From assembly GCF_002934685.1 (NCBI RefSeq), contig NZ_NKHL01000121.1, positions 229,589 to 293,588 of the forward strand: a stretch of DNA of 64,000 nt, in the 5' to 3' direction. Made by a program: the position numbers and the translations under genes. Below, piece after piece: positions 27,657 to 37,425 of the stretch. The stretch is from Pseudomonas bohemica. Lineage in GTDB: Bacteria > Pseudomonadota > Gammaproteobacteria > Pseudomonadales > Pseudomonadaceae. Numbering within the stretch: the first letter of the stretch is position 1; the number at the start of each line of letters is the position of its first letter. The notes under the pieces are model-generated. The model did no database searches. It was not told the DNA's origin and worked only from the letters and a program-made list of their open reading frames with translations.

Positions 27657-27902
27657 TTACTCGGCCATCGAAGAGGAACGGGAGGTGGGAGCGGGTGGAA
27701 CCGGGTCGAAACCACCGGGATTCCACGGATGACAGCGACCCAAGCGGCGTACGGTCAGCCAGCCGCCGCGTACCAGGCCATGATTTTCAATGGCTTCGTA
27801 CGCATAGCAGGAGCAACTGGGGTAGAAACGACAGTGACTGGCCATCAGGGGACTAATGGCATAGCGGTAAAACTGGATCGAAACGAGCGCCAGTTTACGC
27901 AT
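27657..27902 (-). CDS. yidD: Membrane protein insertion efficiency factor YidD
   Basis: YidD is a small membrane-associated protein that assists YidC-dependent insertion. The 81 residues carry the family signature IQFYRYAISP...CRFYPSCSCYAYEAI...GRCHPWNPGGFDPVP. It overlaps rnpA by eight bases and ends three bases before yidC, a tightly coupled arrangement conserved across many bacteria. Confidence 0.96.
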   Translation of the reverse strand: MRKLALVSIQFYRYAISPLMASHCRFYPSCSCYAYEAIENHGLVRGGWLTVRRLGRCHPWNPGGFDPVPPAPTSRSSSMAE

Positions 27903-28299
27903 CAGGACTGTCTACCCCCGCAGTTTCGGTTTTGACTTCTGAAGTTGGTCGGCTGCGCGCCAGACGTTTCCAGAGCTTGCCGAAATGCTGAATCAATTCG
28001 GGGTTTTCAATATCACCCAAGCCTTTTCGCGCGACGACCACGATATCCCATCCAACAAGGTTGTCCTGGTGGAGACGAAACGATTCGCGCATCAGGCGTT
28101 TCAAGCGATTGCGCTCGACGGAGAGCTTTACGCTCTTCTTACCGATCACCAGTCCCAGACGGGCGTGATCAAGGTCGTTGTTGCGCACAAGGAGCAGGAG
28201 ATTTTTCCCCGGAACCTTGCCGGCGGGGGAGTCAAAGACTGCCTTGAAATGCCGGGGTGTCAGCAAACGCTTTTCCCGACTGAAGTCCTGACTCACCAC
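27895..28299 (-). CDS. rnpA: Ribonuclease P protein component
   Basis: RnpA is the protein subunit of RNase P, which matures tRNA 5' ends. The signature ARLGLVIGKKSVKLSVERNRLKRLMRESFR lies near residues 46-75. At 134 residues it is slightly longer than E. coli (119), with a variable C-terminal tail. It starts 13 bp after rpmH and overlaps yidD. Confidence 0.96.
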   Translation of the reverse strand: MVSQDFSREKRLLTPRHFKAVFDSPAGKVPGKNLLLLVRNNDLDHARLGLVIGKKSVKLSVERNRLKRLMRESFRLHQDNLVGWDIVVVARKGLGDIENPELIQHFGKLWKRLARSRPTSEVKTETAGVDSPDA

Positions 28300-28312
28300 C
28301 TGTGCCGATTAA

Positions 28313-28447
28313 TCAAACTGCCAGACGCTTACGGCCTTTGGCGCGACGACGCGACAGAACTGCACGGCCGTTTTTGGTAGCCATACGAGCACGGAAACCG
28401 TGGGTACGGGCGCGCTTGATGGTGCTCGGTTGGAAAGTACGTTTCAT
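28313..28447 (-). CDS. rpmH: 50S ribosomal protein L34
   Basis: The 44-residue basic protein begins [18 protein letters not shown] and ends GRKRLAV, matching L34 throughout. It heads the rpmH-rnpA-yidD-yidC run on the minus strand and diverges from dnaA across the origin region, the classical oriC context. Confidence 0.97.
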
Positions 28448-29032
28448 GGTGTGTTACCTGGTTCGTCCACAACGGGCCGGAATGACCCCGTTTTAAGAGA
28501 GCGGGGATTCTAGAGAAAGCAAGCTCGCAGGTCAATTTCCAACCAGCGTTTCGTGCATTTACTTCTTACAGGCATTCCATGCCCCTTTTGGCCCTCGCCT
28601 GGTTAGGGCTTCGAGCTTAGACATAGAAATAAAGAAGGAAAGTATTTAAAGCTTTTCTGTAAAGCTTATAAGAACTATACAAGCCCGTATCTGTGGATAA
28701 CCTCATATAGCCCTTAAAATACGGCATGTACAGAGAATCGAAAGTCTGTCGACAAGCCGTGCTGCCCCTGTGCTGCACCTTCGGAAAACCTGTGCACGAA
28801 AGTGGATGTTATCCACAGGCGAGTTGTCCACAGATCTCAGCCTTGGGTTATGCAATGGGGCCAGCCCCGGTTATCCACAGAGCTTATGGACATGCCATCT
28901 GTCGGCTTTTATTCCCATAAGATCTTGATTTTGAGACGACTGTTAGCCTCCCACATGTGGATAAGTCCGCTGCGGCTGGTTACAATGGCGCTTGTTTTTG
29001 CCTCACCGGCTTTCGAAACTTAGGGGATATCC
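28448..29032. other. Chromosomal replication origin oriC (rpmH-dnaA gap)
   Basis: This 585-bp gene-free stretch lies between divergent rpmH and dnaA. Perfect DnaA boxes (TTATCCACA or complement) lie at 28692-28700, 28809-28817, 28871-28879 and 28956-28964, with TTGTCCACA at 28824-28832. An AT-rich tract at about 28616-28684 is a candidate unwinding element. The rpmH and dnaA promoters must also lie here. The module at 28728-28817 is repeated in the mnmG-mnmE gap. Confidence 0.92.
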
Positions 29033-30568
29033 GTGTCAGTGGAACTTTGGCAGCAGTGCGTAGAGCTTTTGCGCGATGAGCTGCCTGCCCAGCAATTCAA
29101 CACCTGGATCCGTCCGCTACAGGTCGAAGCCGAGGCCGATGAGTTGCGTGTTTACGCGCCTAACCGGTTCGTGCTCGATTGGGTAAATGAAAAGTACTTG
29201 GGACGTCTGCTCGAGCTATTGGGCGAACATGGTCAAGGCATCGCGCCCGCTCTTTCCTTATTAATAGGCAGCAAGCGCAGCTCCGCTCCCCGGGCGGCCC
29301 CCAATGCTCCGCTGGCCGCAGCGGCTGCCGCTTCCCAAGCTGCTCAGAACTCTGTCACCCACAGCGTGCCCTCGCCTGCGCCGATCGTTGAGCCGACCTC
29401 TGCTCCGGCTCCGGTCTTGCAAGCTACTCTGGATGTTGATGACGAGCCTTCGCGTGCCAGCTTCGATCCCATGGCAGGGGCGAGTTCGCAACAGGCGCCT
29501 GCGCGCGCTGAACAACGTAATGTCCAAGTAGAGGGCGCCCTCAAGCACACCAGCTACCTGAACCGGACGTTTACCTTCGAGAATTTCGTCGAAGGTAAAT
29601 CCAACCAACTGGCGCGCGCGGCTGCATGGCAGGTCGCGGATAACCCCAAGCATGGTTATAACCCGCTCTTCCTTTATGGAGGCGTAGGCCTGGGTAAGAC
29701 TCACTTGATGCATGCTGTGGGTAACCATCTGCTCAAGAAGAATCCGAACGCCAAGGTGGTTTACCTACACTCCGAGCGTTTTGTCGCGGACATGGTCAAG
29801 GCGCTGCAGCTGAATGCGATCAACGAGTTCAAGCGCTTCTACCGCTCAGTCGATGCGTTGCTGATCGATGACATTCAGTTCTTCGCCCGTAAGGAGCGTT
29901 CGCAGGAGGAGTTTTTCCACACCTTCAACGCCCTGCTCGAGGGCGGTCAGCAGGTCATCCTAACCAGTGACCGCTACCCTAAGGAAATCGAAGGGCTCGA
30001 AGAGCGTTTGAAATCGCGTTTCGGCTGGGGCCTGACCGTAGCGGTCGAGCCGCCAGAGCTTGAAACAAGAGTGGCGATTCTCATGAAGAAAGCGGATCAG
30101 GCGAAGGTCGAACTTCCTCATGATGCCGCGTTTTTCATTGCACAGCGCATACGCTCCAACGTGCGTGAGCTCGAGGGTGCGCTCAAGCGCGTCATCGCTC
30201 ACTCGCACTTTATGGGGCGTGACATCACCATCGAGCTGATTCGTGAGTCGCTCAAGGACCTGCTGGCGTTGCAGGACAAGCTGGTGAGTGTGGATAACAT
30301 TCAGCGCACAGTCGCTGAATACTACAAGATCAAGATCTCCGACCTTTTGTCGAAACGTCGTTCGAGATCGGTCGCGCGGCCGCGGCAGGTGGCGATGGCG
30401 TTGTCCAAGGAACTGACCAACCACAGTCTACCGGAGATCGGCGACGTGTTCGGTGGACGTGACCACACGACCGTGCTTCACGCATGCCGCAAGATTAATG
30501 AACTTAAAGAATCCGACGCGGATATCCGCGAGGACTACAAGAACCTGCTGCGTACTTTGACTACGTAA
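29033..30568 (+). CDS. dnaA: Chromosomal replication initiator protein DnaA
   Basis: DnaA is the AAA+ initiator that binds DnaA boxes and melts oriC. Domain I is at 1-85. A low-complexity Ala/Pro-rich linker spans about 86-165, longer than in E. coli and typical of Pseudomonas. The AAA+ domain has Walker A GGVGLGKTH at 216-224 and Walker B ALLIDDIQFF. The C-terminal DNA-binding domain carries the signature GGRDHTTVLHACRKI. GTG start with AGGGGAT upstream. Total 511 residues. It heads dnaA-dnaN-recF-gyrB. Confidence 0.98.
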   Translation: MSVELWQQCVELLRDELPAQQFNTWIRPLQVEAEADELRVYAPNRFVLDWVNEKYLGRLLELLGEHGQGIAPALSLLIGSKRSSAPRAAPNAPLAAAAAASQAAQNSVTHSVPSPAPIVEPTSAPAPVLQATLDVDDEPSRASFDPMAGASSQQAPARAEQRNVQVEGALKHTSYLNRTFTFENFVEGKSNQLARAAAWQVADNPKHGYNPLFLYGGVGLGKTHLMHAVGNHLLKKNPNAKVVYLHSERFVADMVKALQLNAINEFKRFYRSVDALLIDDIQFFARKERSQEEFFHTFNALLEGGQQVILTSDRYPKEIEGLEERLKSRFGWGLTVAVEPPELETRVAILMKKADQAKVELPHDAAFFIAQRIRSNVRELEGALKRVIAHSHFMGRDITIELIRESLKDLLALQDKLVSVDNIQRTVAEYYKIKISDLLSKRRSRSVARPRQVAMALSKELTNHSLPEIGDVFGGRDHTTVLHACRKINELKESDADIREDYKNLLRTLTT

Positions 30569-30603
30569 TGCCAGCGCAGCTTATCAAGGCAAGGGACTAG
30601 ACC

Positions 30604-31707
30604 ATGCATCTCACCATTCAACGCGAAGCCCTGTTGAAACCCCTGCAACTGGTCGCCGGCGTTGTCGAACGCCGCCAGACCTTGCCGGTACTGTCTAACG
30701 TATTGTTGGTCGTCGAAGGGCAGCAGTTGTCCCTGACCGGTACCGACCTGGAAGTCGAACTGGTGGGTCGAGTGCAGTTGGAAGAGCCGGCCGAGCCGGG
30801 CGAAATCACCGTACCTGCGCGCAAGCTGATGGACATCTGCAAGAGCTTGCCCAACGACGCGCTGATCGATATCAAGCTTGATGAGCAAAAACTGGTGGTC
30901 AAAGCCGGTCGTAGCCGTTTCACGCTTTCGACCCTTCCCGCCAACGACTTCCCGACCGTGGAAGAAGGTCCTGGCTCGCTAACGTTCAATCTGATTCAGA
31001 GCAAACTGCGCCGTTTGATCGAGCGAACCAGTTTCGCCATGGCGCAGCAGGATGTTCGTTACTACCTCAATGGCATGCTCATCGAGGTCCAGTCCGGCGT
31101 TCTGCGCGCAGTAGCGACCGACGGCCACCGCCTGGCGATGTGTTCGATGGCTGCGGAAATCGAACAGGCCGATCGTCACCAAGTGATTGTTCCACGCAAG
31201 GGTATTCTCGAACTCGCACGTCTGCTCACAGAGCAGGATGGGTTGGTCAGTATTGTCCTGGGTCAACACCACATTCGCGCGACCACTGGAGAGTTCACCT
31301 TTACCTCCAAACTCGTCGATGGCAAATTCCCGGATTACGAACGTGTACTGCCTAAGGGCGGAGACAAGTTGGTTGTTGGAGACCGTCAGGCTTTGCGCGA
31401 GGCGTTCAGCCGTACAGCGATTCTGTCCAACGAGAAATACCGTGGCATCCGCCTGCAACTGGCCAGCGGTCAGTTGAAGATTCAAGCCAACAACCCGGAG
31501 CAGGAAGAGGCCGAAGAAGAGATCAGCGTCGATTACAACGGCGGTTCGCTGGAGATCGGCTTCAACGTGAGCTACTTGCTCGACGTCCTGGGGGTGATGA
31601 CCACTGAGCAAGTGCGTTTGATCCTGTCTGATTCCAATAGCAGCGCGCTAGTGCAGGAGTCCGGTAACGACGACTCGGCTTACGTTGTCATGCCGATGCG
31701 CCTGTAA
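30604..31707 (+). CDS. dnaN: DNA polymerase III subunit beta (sliding clamp)
   Basis: The ring-shaped clamp tethers DNA polymerase III to the template. The 367-residue protein shows the family N terminus (MHLTIQREALLKPLQLVAGVVERRQTLPVLSN) and the C-terminal protein-binding pocket region ending VMPMRL. Length equals E. coli DnaN (366) within one residue. It lies 35 bp after dnaA. Confidence 0.98.
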   Translation: MHLTIQREALLKPLQLVAGVVERRQTLPVLSNVLLVVEGQQLSLTGTDLEVELVGRVQLEEPAEPGEITVPARKLMDICKSLPNDALIDIKLDEQKLVVKAGRSRFTLSTLPANDFPTVEEGPGSLTFNLIQSKLRRLIERTSFAMAQQDVRYYLNGMLIEVQSGVLRAVATDGHRLAMCSMAAEIEQADRHQVIVPRKGILELARLLTEQDGLVSIVLGQHHIRATTGEFTFTSKLVDGKFPDYERVLPKGGDKLVVGDRQALREAFSRTAILSNEKYRGIRLQLASGQLKIQANNPEQEEAEEEISVDYNGGSLEIGFNVSYLLDVLGVMTTEQVRLILSDSNSSALVQESGNDDSAYVVMPMRL

Positions 31708-31721
31708 TCAGCAGCCACTAG

Positions 31722-32825
31722 ATGTCTCTCAGTCGCGTCTCGGTCACCGGGGTGCGCAATCTGCACCCGGTGACCTTCTCTCCTTCTCCCCGTATCAATA
31801 TTCTTTATGGCGCCAACGGCAGTGGGAAAACCAGTGTCCTGGAGGCCATATATCTGCTTGGCCTTGCTCGCTCGTTTCGCAGCGTTCGCCTGCAACCTGT
31901 CATCCAGTACGAGCAACCCGCTTGCACGGTATTCGGCCAAGTTGAGCTCGCCGAGGGTGGCCATAGTAACCTCGGCATTTCCCGAGATCGTCAAGGCGAG
32001 TTTCAGATTCGAATCGACGGCCAGAACGCCAGGAGCGCCGCTCAACTGGCAGAGACCCTGCCGCTGCAATTGATCAATCCGGACAGTTTCCGCTTGCTCG
32101 AAGGTGCGCCGAAGATCCGTCGGCAGTTTCTGGATTGGGGAGTGTTCCACGTGGAACCTCGCTTCATGGCCACTTGGCAGCGTTTGCAGAAGGCCTTGAG
32201 GCAGCGGAACTCATGGCTTCGGCATGGTACACTTGACGCCGCTTCGCAGGCGGCCTGGAACCGCGAGCTATGCCAGGCCAGTGACGAAATCGACGAATTT
32301 CGTCGGGCGTATATCAAGGCTTTGAAGCCTGTCTTCGAGCAAACTCTGAGCGAGCTCGTTCAGCTTGAAGGTCTGACCCTGAGTTACTACCGCGGCTGGG
32401 ATAAAGAAAAAGACCTGAGCACAGTGCTCGCCTCATCCCTATATCGCGACCAGCAGATGGGTCACACCCAGGCAGGGCCACAACGCGCGGATCTGCGCTT
32501 GAGGCTTGGGGGCCATAACGCTGCAGATATCCTTTCACGCGGCCAGCAGAAACTGGTCGTCTGCGCACTGCGCATCGCGCAAGGACATCTGGTCAGTCAG
32601 GCTCGACGCGGCCAATGTATTTATCTTGTCGATGACCTGCCATCGGAGCTCGACGACAACCACCGCAGCGCACTGTGTCGCTTGCTGGAAGAATTACACT
32701 GCCAGGTTTTTATTACCTGTGTAGATCATGAATTGTTGAGGGAAGGCTGGCAAACGGAAACGCCAGTTGCTTTGTTCCACGTGGAACAGGGCAGTATCAC
32801 CCAGACCCACGACCATCGGGAGTGA
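31722..32825 (+). CDS. recF: DNA replication and repair protein RecF
   Basis: RecF is an SMC-like ATPase that acts with RecO and RecR in gap repair and restart of stalled forks. Walker A GANGSGKTS is at residues 30-38. The ABC signature-type LSRGQQKLV and Walker B YLVDDLPSELD are near 265-310. The 367-residue length is typical. The coding sequence contains two parS palindromes (32143-32158 and 32773-32788), so those codons serve two functions. Confidence 0.97.
   Translation: MSLSRVSVTGVRNLHPVTFSPSPRINILYGANGSGKTSVLEAIYLLGLARSFRSVRLQPVIQYEQPACTVFGQVELAEGGHSNLGISRDRQGEFQIRIDGQNARSAAQLAETLPLQLINPDSFRLLEGAPKIRRQFLDWGVFHVEPRFMATWQRLQKALRQRNSWLRHGTLDAASQAAWNRELCQASDEIDEFRRAYIKALKPVFEQTLSELVQLEGLTLSYYRGWDKEKDLSTVLASSLYRDQQMGHTQAGPQRADLRLRLGGHNAADILSRGQQKLVVCALRIAQGHLVSQARRGQCIYLVDDLPSELDDNHRSALCRLLEELHCQVFITCVDHELLREGWQTETPVALFHVEQGSITQTHDHRE
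32143..32158. promoter_or_regulatory. parS site 1 (inside recF)
   Basis: TGTTCCACGTGGAACC is the Pseudomonas ParB-binding sequence, perfect in the 14-bp core. It lies about 3 kb from oriC, within the usual ori-proximal zone. Confidence 0.9.
32773..32788. promoter_or_regulatory. parS site 2 (3' end of recF)
   Basis: TGTTCCACGTGGAACA is a perfect 16-bp palindrome encoding the VPRGT-like stretch FHVEQ near the RecF C terminus. It lies 42 bp before the gyrB start. Confidence 0.92.
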
Positions 32826-32829
32826 ATGC

Positions 32830-35247
32830 ATGAGCGAAAATCAAACGTACGACTCGTCCAGCATCAAAGTGCTGAAAGGACTTGATGCCGTACGCAAGCG
32901 TCCCGGTATGTACATCGGCGATACGGACGATGGCAGCGGTCTTCACCACATGGTGTTTGAGGTGGTGGATAACTCTATCGACGAAGCTTTGGCTGGCCAT
33001 TGCGACGACATCAGCATCATCATCCACCCGGACGAATCAATCACCGTCCGCGACAACGGTCGCGGTATTCCGGTCGACGTGCATAAAGAAGAAGGCGTGT
33101 CCGCCGCTGAGGTCATCATGACCGTGCTGCACGCTGGCGGAAAGTTCGACGACAACTCCTACAAGGTATCCGGTGGTCTGCACGGTGTAGGCGTTTCGGT
33201 AGTGAACGCACTGTCAGAAGAATTGAATTTGACCGTTCGCCGCAGTGGCAAAATCTGGGAACAGACCTACGTTCACGGCGTGCCTCAAGAGCCGATGAAA
33301 ATCGTCGGCGACAGCGATAGCACTGGTACCGAGATTCACTTCAAGCCATCCGCAGACACCTTTAAGAATATCCACTTCAGTTGGGACATCCTTGCCAAGC
33401 GAATTCGTGAACTGTCCTTTCTTAACTCTGGTGTCGGTATCGTCCTCAAGGACGAGCGCAGCGGCAAGGAAGAGTTGTTCAAGTATGAAGGTGGTCTGCG
33501 TGCGTTCGTTGAATACCTGAATACCAACAAGACGCCGGTCAACCAGGTATTCCACTTCAACATACAGCGCGACGACGGTGTAGGTGTCGAGATCGCTCTG
33601 CAGTGGAACGACAGCTTCAACGAGAACCTGTTGTGTTTCACCAACAATATTCCTCAGCGCGACGGCGGTACTCACCTGGTGGGTTTCCGTTCCGCACTGA
33701 CGCGTAATCTGAACAACTACATCGAGCAGGAAGGTCTGGCGAAGAAGCACAAAGTCGCGACCACCGGCGATGACGCTCGTGAAGGCCTTACTGCGATCAT
33801 CTCTGTAAAAGTGCCCGATCCGAAGTTCAGTTCGCAAACCAAGGATAAGCTGGTTTCTTCTGAGGTGAAGACCGCAGTCGAACAGGAGATGGGGAAATAC
33901 TTCTCCGACTTCCTGCTGGAAAACCCGAACGAAGCCAAGGCTGTTGTCGGCAAGATGATTGATGCCGCACGTGCCCGGGAAGCTGCGCGTAAAGCACGCG
34001 AGATGACGCGTCGTAAAGGTGCGCTGGATATCGCTGGCTTGCCGGGCAAATTGGCAGACTGCCAGGAAAAGGACCCTGCCCTTTCCGAACTGTATCTGGT
34101 GGAAGGTGACTCTGCTGGCGGTTCCGCCAAGCAGGGTCGTAATCGCAAGACTCAGGCGATCCTGCCACTCAAGGGCAAGATTCTGAACGTTGAGAAGGCC
34201 CGCTTCGACAAGATGATTTCCTCTCAGGAAGTGGGCACCTTGATCACGGCGCTGGGCTGCGGCATCGGTCGCGAAGAGTACAACATCGACAAGTTGCGCT
34301 ATCACAACATCATCATCATGACCGATGCTGACGTCGACGGTTCGCACATCCGAACCCTGCTGCTGACCTTCTTCTTCCGTCAGTTGCCGGAACTGGTCGA
34401 GCGCGGCTACATCTACATCGCGCAGCCGCCGCTCTACAAGGTCAAAAAAGGCAAGCAAGAGCAATACATCAAAGACGACGAGGCCATGGAAGAGTACATG
34501 ACACAGTCGGCCCTGGAAGACGCGAGCTTGCACTTGAACGAATCTGCCCCTGGTATTTCCGGCCCTGCGCTGGAAAAACTGGTTAACGACTTCCGTATGG
34601 TCATGAAGACGCTCAAGCGTCTGTCGCGTCTGTACCCACAGGAACTGACCGAGCACTTCGTGTACTTGCCGCCGGTGTCGATGGAGCAACTGTCCGATCA
34701 CGGTGCGATGCAAGAGTGGCTCGCCAAGTTCGACGAGCGTCTGCGCGTTGGCGAGAAGTCGGGCCTGGTCTACAAGGCCAGTCTGCGCGAAGACCGTGAA
34801 CGTAACGTGTGGCTGCCTGAGGTCGAGTTGATCTCCCATGGCCTGTCCAACTACGTCAAGTTCAACCGCGACTTCTTCGGCAGTAACGACTACAAGACCG
34901 TTACCGCTTTGGGGCTGCAAATCAGCACTCTCCTTGAAGAAGGTGCCTACGTACAGCGCGGCGAGCGCAAGAGGCCGGTCACCGAGTTCAAGGAAGCTCT
35001 GGCATGGCTGATGGCCGAAAGCACCAAGCGCCACACGATTCAGCGCTACAAAGGGCTAGGTGAAATGAACCCGGATCAATTGTGGGAAACCACGATGGAC
35101 CCTGCTGTGCGTCGCATGCTAAAGGTCACCATCGAAGATGCGATTGCTGCCGATCAGATCTTCAACACGCTGATGGGCGATGCTGTAGAACCGCGCCGCG
35201 ATTTCATCGAGGCTAATGCGCTGGCGGTATCCAACCTCGATTTCTAA
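32830..35247 (+). CDS. gyrB: DNA gyrase subunit B
   Basis: GyrB is the ATPase subunit of gyrase, which introduces negative supercoils. The GHKL ATPase domain has EVVDNSIDEALAGH and DNGRGIPV, with GGLHGVGVSVVNALS. The TOPRIM domain has LVEGDSAGGSAKQGRNR and DADVDGSHIRTLLL. The C-terminal QRYKGLGEMNPDQLWETTMDP follows. I start it at 32830 (MSENQTYDSSS), four bases after the recF stop, giving 805 residues (E. coli 804). A strong terminator follows. Confidence 0.98.
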   Translation: MSENQTYDSSSIKVLKGLDAVRKRPGMYIGDTDDGSGLHHMVFEVVDNSIDEALAGHCDDISIIIHPDESITVRDNGRGIPVDVHKEEGVSAAEVIMTVLHAGGKFDDNSYKVSGGLHGVGVSVVNALSEELNLTVRRSGKIWEQTYVHGVPQEPMKIVGDSDSTGTEIHFKPSADTFKNIHFSWDILAKRIRELSFLNSGVGIVLKDERSGKEELFKYEGGLRAFVEYLNTNKTPVNQVFHFNIQRDDGVGVEIALQWNDSFNENLLCFTNNIPQRDGGTHLVGFRSALTRNLNNYIEQEGLAKKHKVATTGDDAREGLTAIISVKVPDPKFSSQTKDKLVSSEVKTAVEQEMGKYFSDFLLENPNEAKAVVGKMIDAARAREAARKAREMTRRKGALDIAGLPGKLADCQEKDPALSELYLVEGDSAGGSAKQGRNRKTQAILPLKGKILNVEKARFDKMISSQEVGTLITALGCGIGREEYNIDKLRYHNIIIMTDADVDGSHIRTLLLTFFFRQLPELVERGYIYIAQPPLYKVKKGKQEQYIKDDEAMEEYMTQSALEDASLHLNESAPGISGPALEKLVNDFRMVMKTLKRLSRLYPQELTEHFVYLPPVSMEQLSDHGAMQEWLAKFDERLRVGEKSGLVYKASLREDRERNVWLPEVELISHGLSNYVKFNRDFFGSNDYKTVTALGLQISTLLEEGAYVQRGERKRPVTEFKEALAWLMAESTKRHTIQRYKGLGEMNPDQLWETTMDPAVRRMLKVTIEDAIAADQIFNTLMGDAVEPRRDFIEANALAVSNLDF

Positions 35248-35328
35248 CAACTGTAGGCTCGCAGAAAAGCTGTTTTTTCATGAATAGATGAGCGGTCAGG
35301 CCTGTAACCAAGGTTGCCCGGTCACCGT

Positions 35329-35357
35329 AAAGCCCGCGAAAAAGCGGGCTTTTTTTT
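35329..35357 (+). terminator. Rho-independent terminator after gyrB
   Basis: AAGCCCGC and GCGGGCTT form a perfect 8-bp stem around GAAAAA, followed by a run of T to 35357. It lies 82 bp after the gyrB stop and closes the dnaA-dnaN-recF-gyrB transcript. Confidence 0.93.
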
Positions 35358-36180
35358 GCCCTGATTTCGTTCTCCTTGCGGGCGACGGACACCCATATGG
35401 CCCGGTCAGTCTGGTACCTCGATCCCTTCATAGCGAGCCGTCTCTGACGCTGAACCAAAAAGCTCCAGATCAAGCTGGATCGACTCTTGGACGATGCCCG
35501 AAATCAGCAATAACCTTAAATTCACAATTCGTGAGTCATTTGTTCCACGTGGAACATCAATGGCTGTCTTAATATTGGACACCACGTGGCTCAAATTTTG
35601 AACAAGTGACAACCTCTACAACTAAGACAGTTCCCAAAATAGCCCTGCCAACTAGAAAGTTGTATTGCCGGATTTACAGTCGAAAATCCGACCGTCTCGC
35701 GTTCATTACGGGCCCGTAGACCGTTTGTCGATAGACTCCCACAAGTCACAAACCTCAAGCATACTCAGGCTGTCGAGCGATGCCGTCGGAGGTAGAACCT
35801 TTGCCCCGGCGCACCCAATGGTCGTCGATGTAGTCCCCCGGATGCGACAAAAGTCGTGACGGTTTCAAGCAGTCGTCGGTTGTCCGTGCGCCCCCGCCTT
35901 ACGCATGGTTGATGTGAAAATCTCTTTTTTGGTTTGCCACTTCCGAGGTACCTCGGTGCGGTAGCCATACCAAAATTTTTGTTCCTGCCTGTGGTACCGC
36001 TGCCAGCGGCTAACGCCGTCGTGCAGTACGCCATCTGCCCTGCTCCAAGCCCGGGCAATGACTGGCTAAAAATTCCCTATTTCCAGACGCGTCCGATCGA
36101 AGATGTTCCGGACGGTTGCGTCTTCGCTTTGCGCCATTCCATGTCCATTTTTTGGCCCAGTCGCGTGAAAGGATGTGTGA
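35358..36180. other. Long intergenic region between gyrB and the EPS locus
   Basis: These 823 bp hold parS site 3 but no ORF that I can support; the short open frames lack ribosome sites and recognisable sequence. It marks the left edge of the accessory block and probably contains the EPS promoter and regulatory sites, which I cannot assign. Confidence 0.6.
35541..35556. promoter_or_regulatory. parS site 3 (downstream of gyrB)
   Basis: TGTTCCACGTGGAACA is a perfect palindrome identical to site 2, in non-coding DNA about 6.5 kb from oriC. Confidence 0.92.
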
Positions 36181-37341
36181 ATGATCAATCGGAAAAATCT
36201 GCTGATGTTGCTCGTGGTCGTACCTTTTCCTATGGTCGCGATGGCCGGTAAACCTCAGAGCGTTGAAGTGGGCGGCTTCGACTTCACTCCTACGCTCAAG
36301 GTCAGCGAGTTCTACGACGATAACTTTCGGACCCTGCCGAACCATGAGCAATCCTCCTGGATTACTTCCGTACGCCCGACGTTTTTGCTTGAAACCCAGA
36401 CGCGCACCAGTGGTTATCAACTGGAATACGCGGTCGATAGCCGAACCTATCAGGACCACGCCGATGCCGATCATGTCGATCAGGCGCTGACGGCAAGAAG
36501 TGTCATGGAGTTCGATGCGCGCAATCGGCTGAACTGGGAACTGGGCTATCGCCGTGCGGAAGACACCGTGCAAACTGCAGAGCCGCGTGAGAACGATAAA
36601 TACACGCTGAAGAACGGCAAGCTCGGCTACATCTATGGCGCCAGGACAGCCATGAATCAGATCGCGGTCTCGGCCGAGTATCAGGAGCTGCGCTACCGCA
36701 ACAGCGGCACGCTCAACGATGACAAGGAACACGACACCACCACGTACATCGGCACCTGGTTTCATCGCCTGGGCGGTCAGACCCGGACACTGCTGGAGCT
36801 GCGGCACAGTGATTTTGATTACGTGCTCGCCAGTAGCCCACGCAACAGCACAGGCGACGCGGCGCTGGTTGGAGTCACGCGCGACATTACCGCCAAGCTC
36901 AGTGGCAGTGTGCGCGTTGGCTATGAGCGAAAGAATTTCGACAACAGCGACGTCAACGATTACAGCAGCCCGACCTGGGAGACCAACGTCGAGTACAAAC
37001 CACGCACCTACTCGACGTTCTCTATCAACGCGCGCAAAGCGTTCGAGGAAGGCGACGACGGAGCCAACACCGTTCACGACACCAGCACCCGCCTCGGTTG
37101 GCGGCACACCTGGACACCCTGGATCGCCACCGATCTTCATTACCGCTACGCCGACCTTGAATACCTGGGTGTGGGTGGGCGCGACGACAAGCTAAATACC
37201 TATGGCGCGTCAGTCATCTATTCACCCACCCGTTGGGCCGAAGTCTCGCTGGGCTACCAGCGCTGGAAAAACGACTCTGATCTAAGCGACCAGACCTATA
37301 CCCGCAACGTGTACATGCTCACCGTCGCGTTGAGCCTCTGA
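36181..37341 (+). CDS. Outer-membrane beta-barrel protein of an exopolysaccharide locus (BBP2/EpsL-like)
   Basis: The 386-residue protein has a Sec signal peptide (about 1-22, MLLVVVPFPMVAMA) followed by repeated amphipathic strands with alternating aromatic and polar residues. It ends in VYMLTVALSL, a pattern usual for outer-membrane barrels. It resembles the BBP2-type barrels found in EPS clusters. As the first gene of the locus, 84 bp before a short OPX protein that lacks a membrane-spanning segment, it probably forms the outer-membrane pore for the polymer. An AAAGGA-type ribosome site precedes the ATG. Function is inferred from fold pattern and context. Confidence 0.75.
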   Translation: MINRKNLLMLLVVVPFPMVAMAGKPQSVEVGGFDFTPTLKVSEFYDDNFRTLPNHEQSSWITSVRPTFLLETQTRTSGYQLEYAVDSRTYQDHADADHVDQALTARSVMEFDARNRLNWELGYRRAEDTVQTAEPRENDKYTLKNGKLGYIYGARTAMNQIAVSAEYQELRYRNSGTLNDDKEHDTTTYIGTWFHRLGGQTRTLLELRHSDFDYVLASSPRNSTGDAALVGVTRDITAKLSGSVRVGYERKNFDNSDVNDYSSPTWETNVEYKPRTYSTFSINARKAFEEGDDGANTVHDTSTRLGWRHTWTPWIATDLHYRYADLEYLGVGGRDDKLNTYGASVIYSPTRWAEVSLGYQRWKNDSDLSDQTYTRNVYMLTVALSL

Positions 37342-37425
37342 GCCGTTGCAAGCCTGATGTTCGCCCACGCGATAGTTCGAGAGGGTTTTGCGTAACCCGT
37401 TTCACTCTGGAAGGGAGGTACTCAA

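Noticed and set aside
27655..27726. 24-codon N-terminal extension of yidC
   Set aside because: It is yidD coding sequence read in another frame; MDIKRT at 27654 is the conserved YidC start.
33214..35034. 606-codon open frame antisense to gyrB
   Set aside because: It is a high-GC shadow of gyrB on the opposite strand, with no recognisable domain or ribosome site. Similar long antisense frames lie over glmS, atpG, atpD and others.
35765..36058. 97-codon minus-strand frame in the gyrB-EPS gap
   Set aside because: It has no ribosome site, no homology that I recognise and a composition like non-coding DNA.
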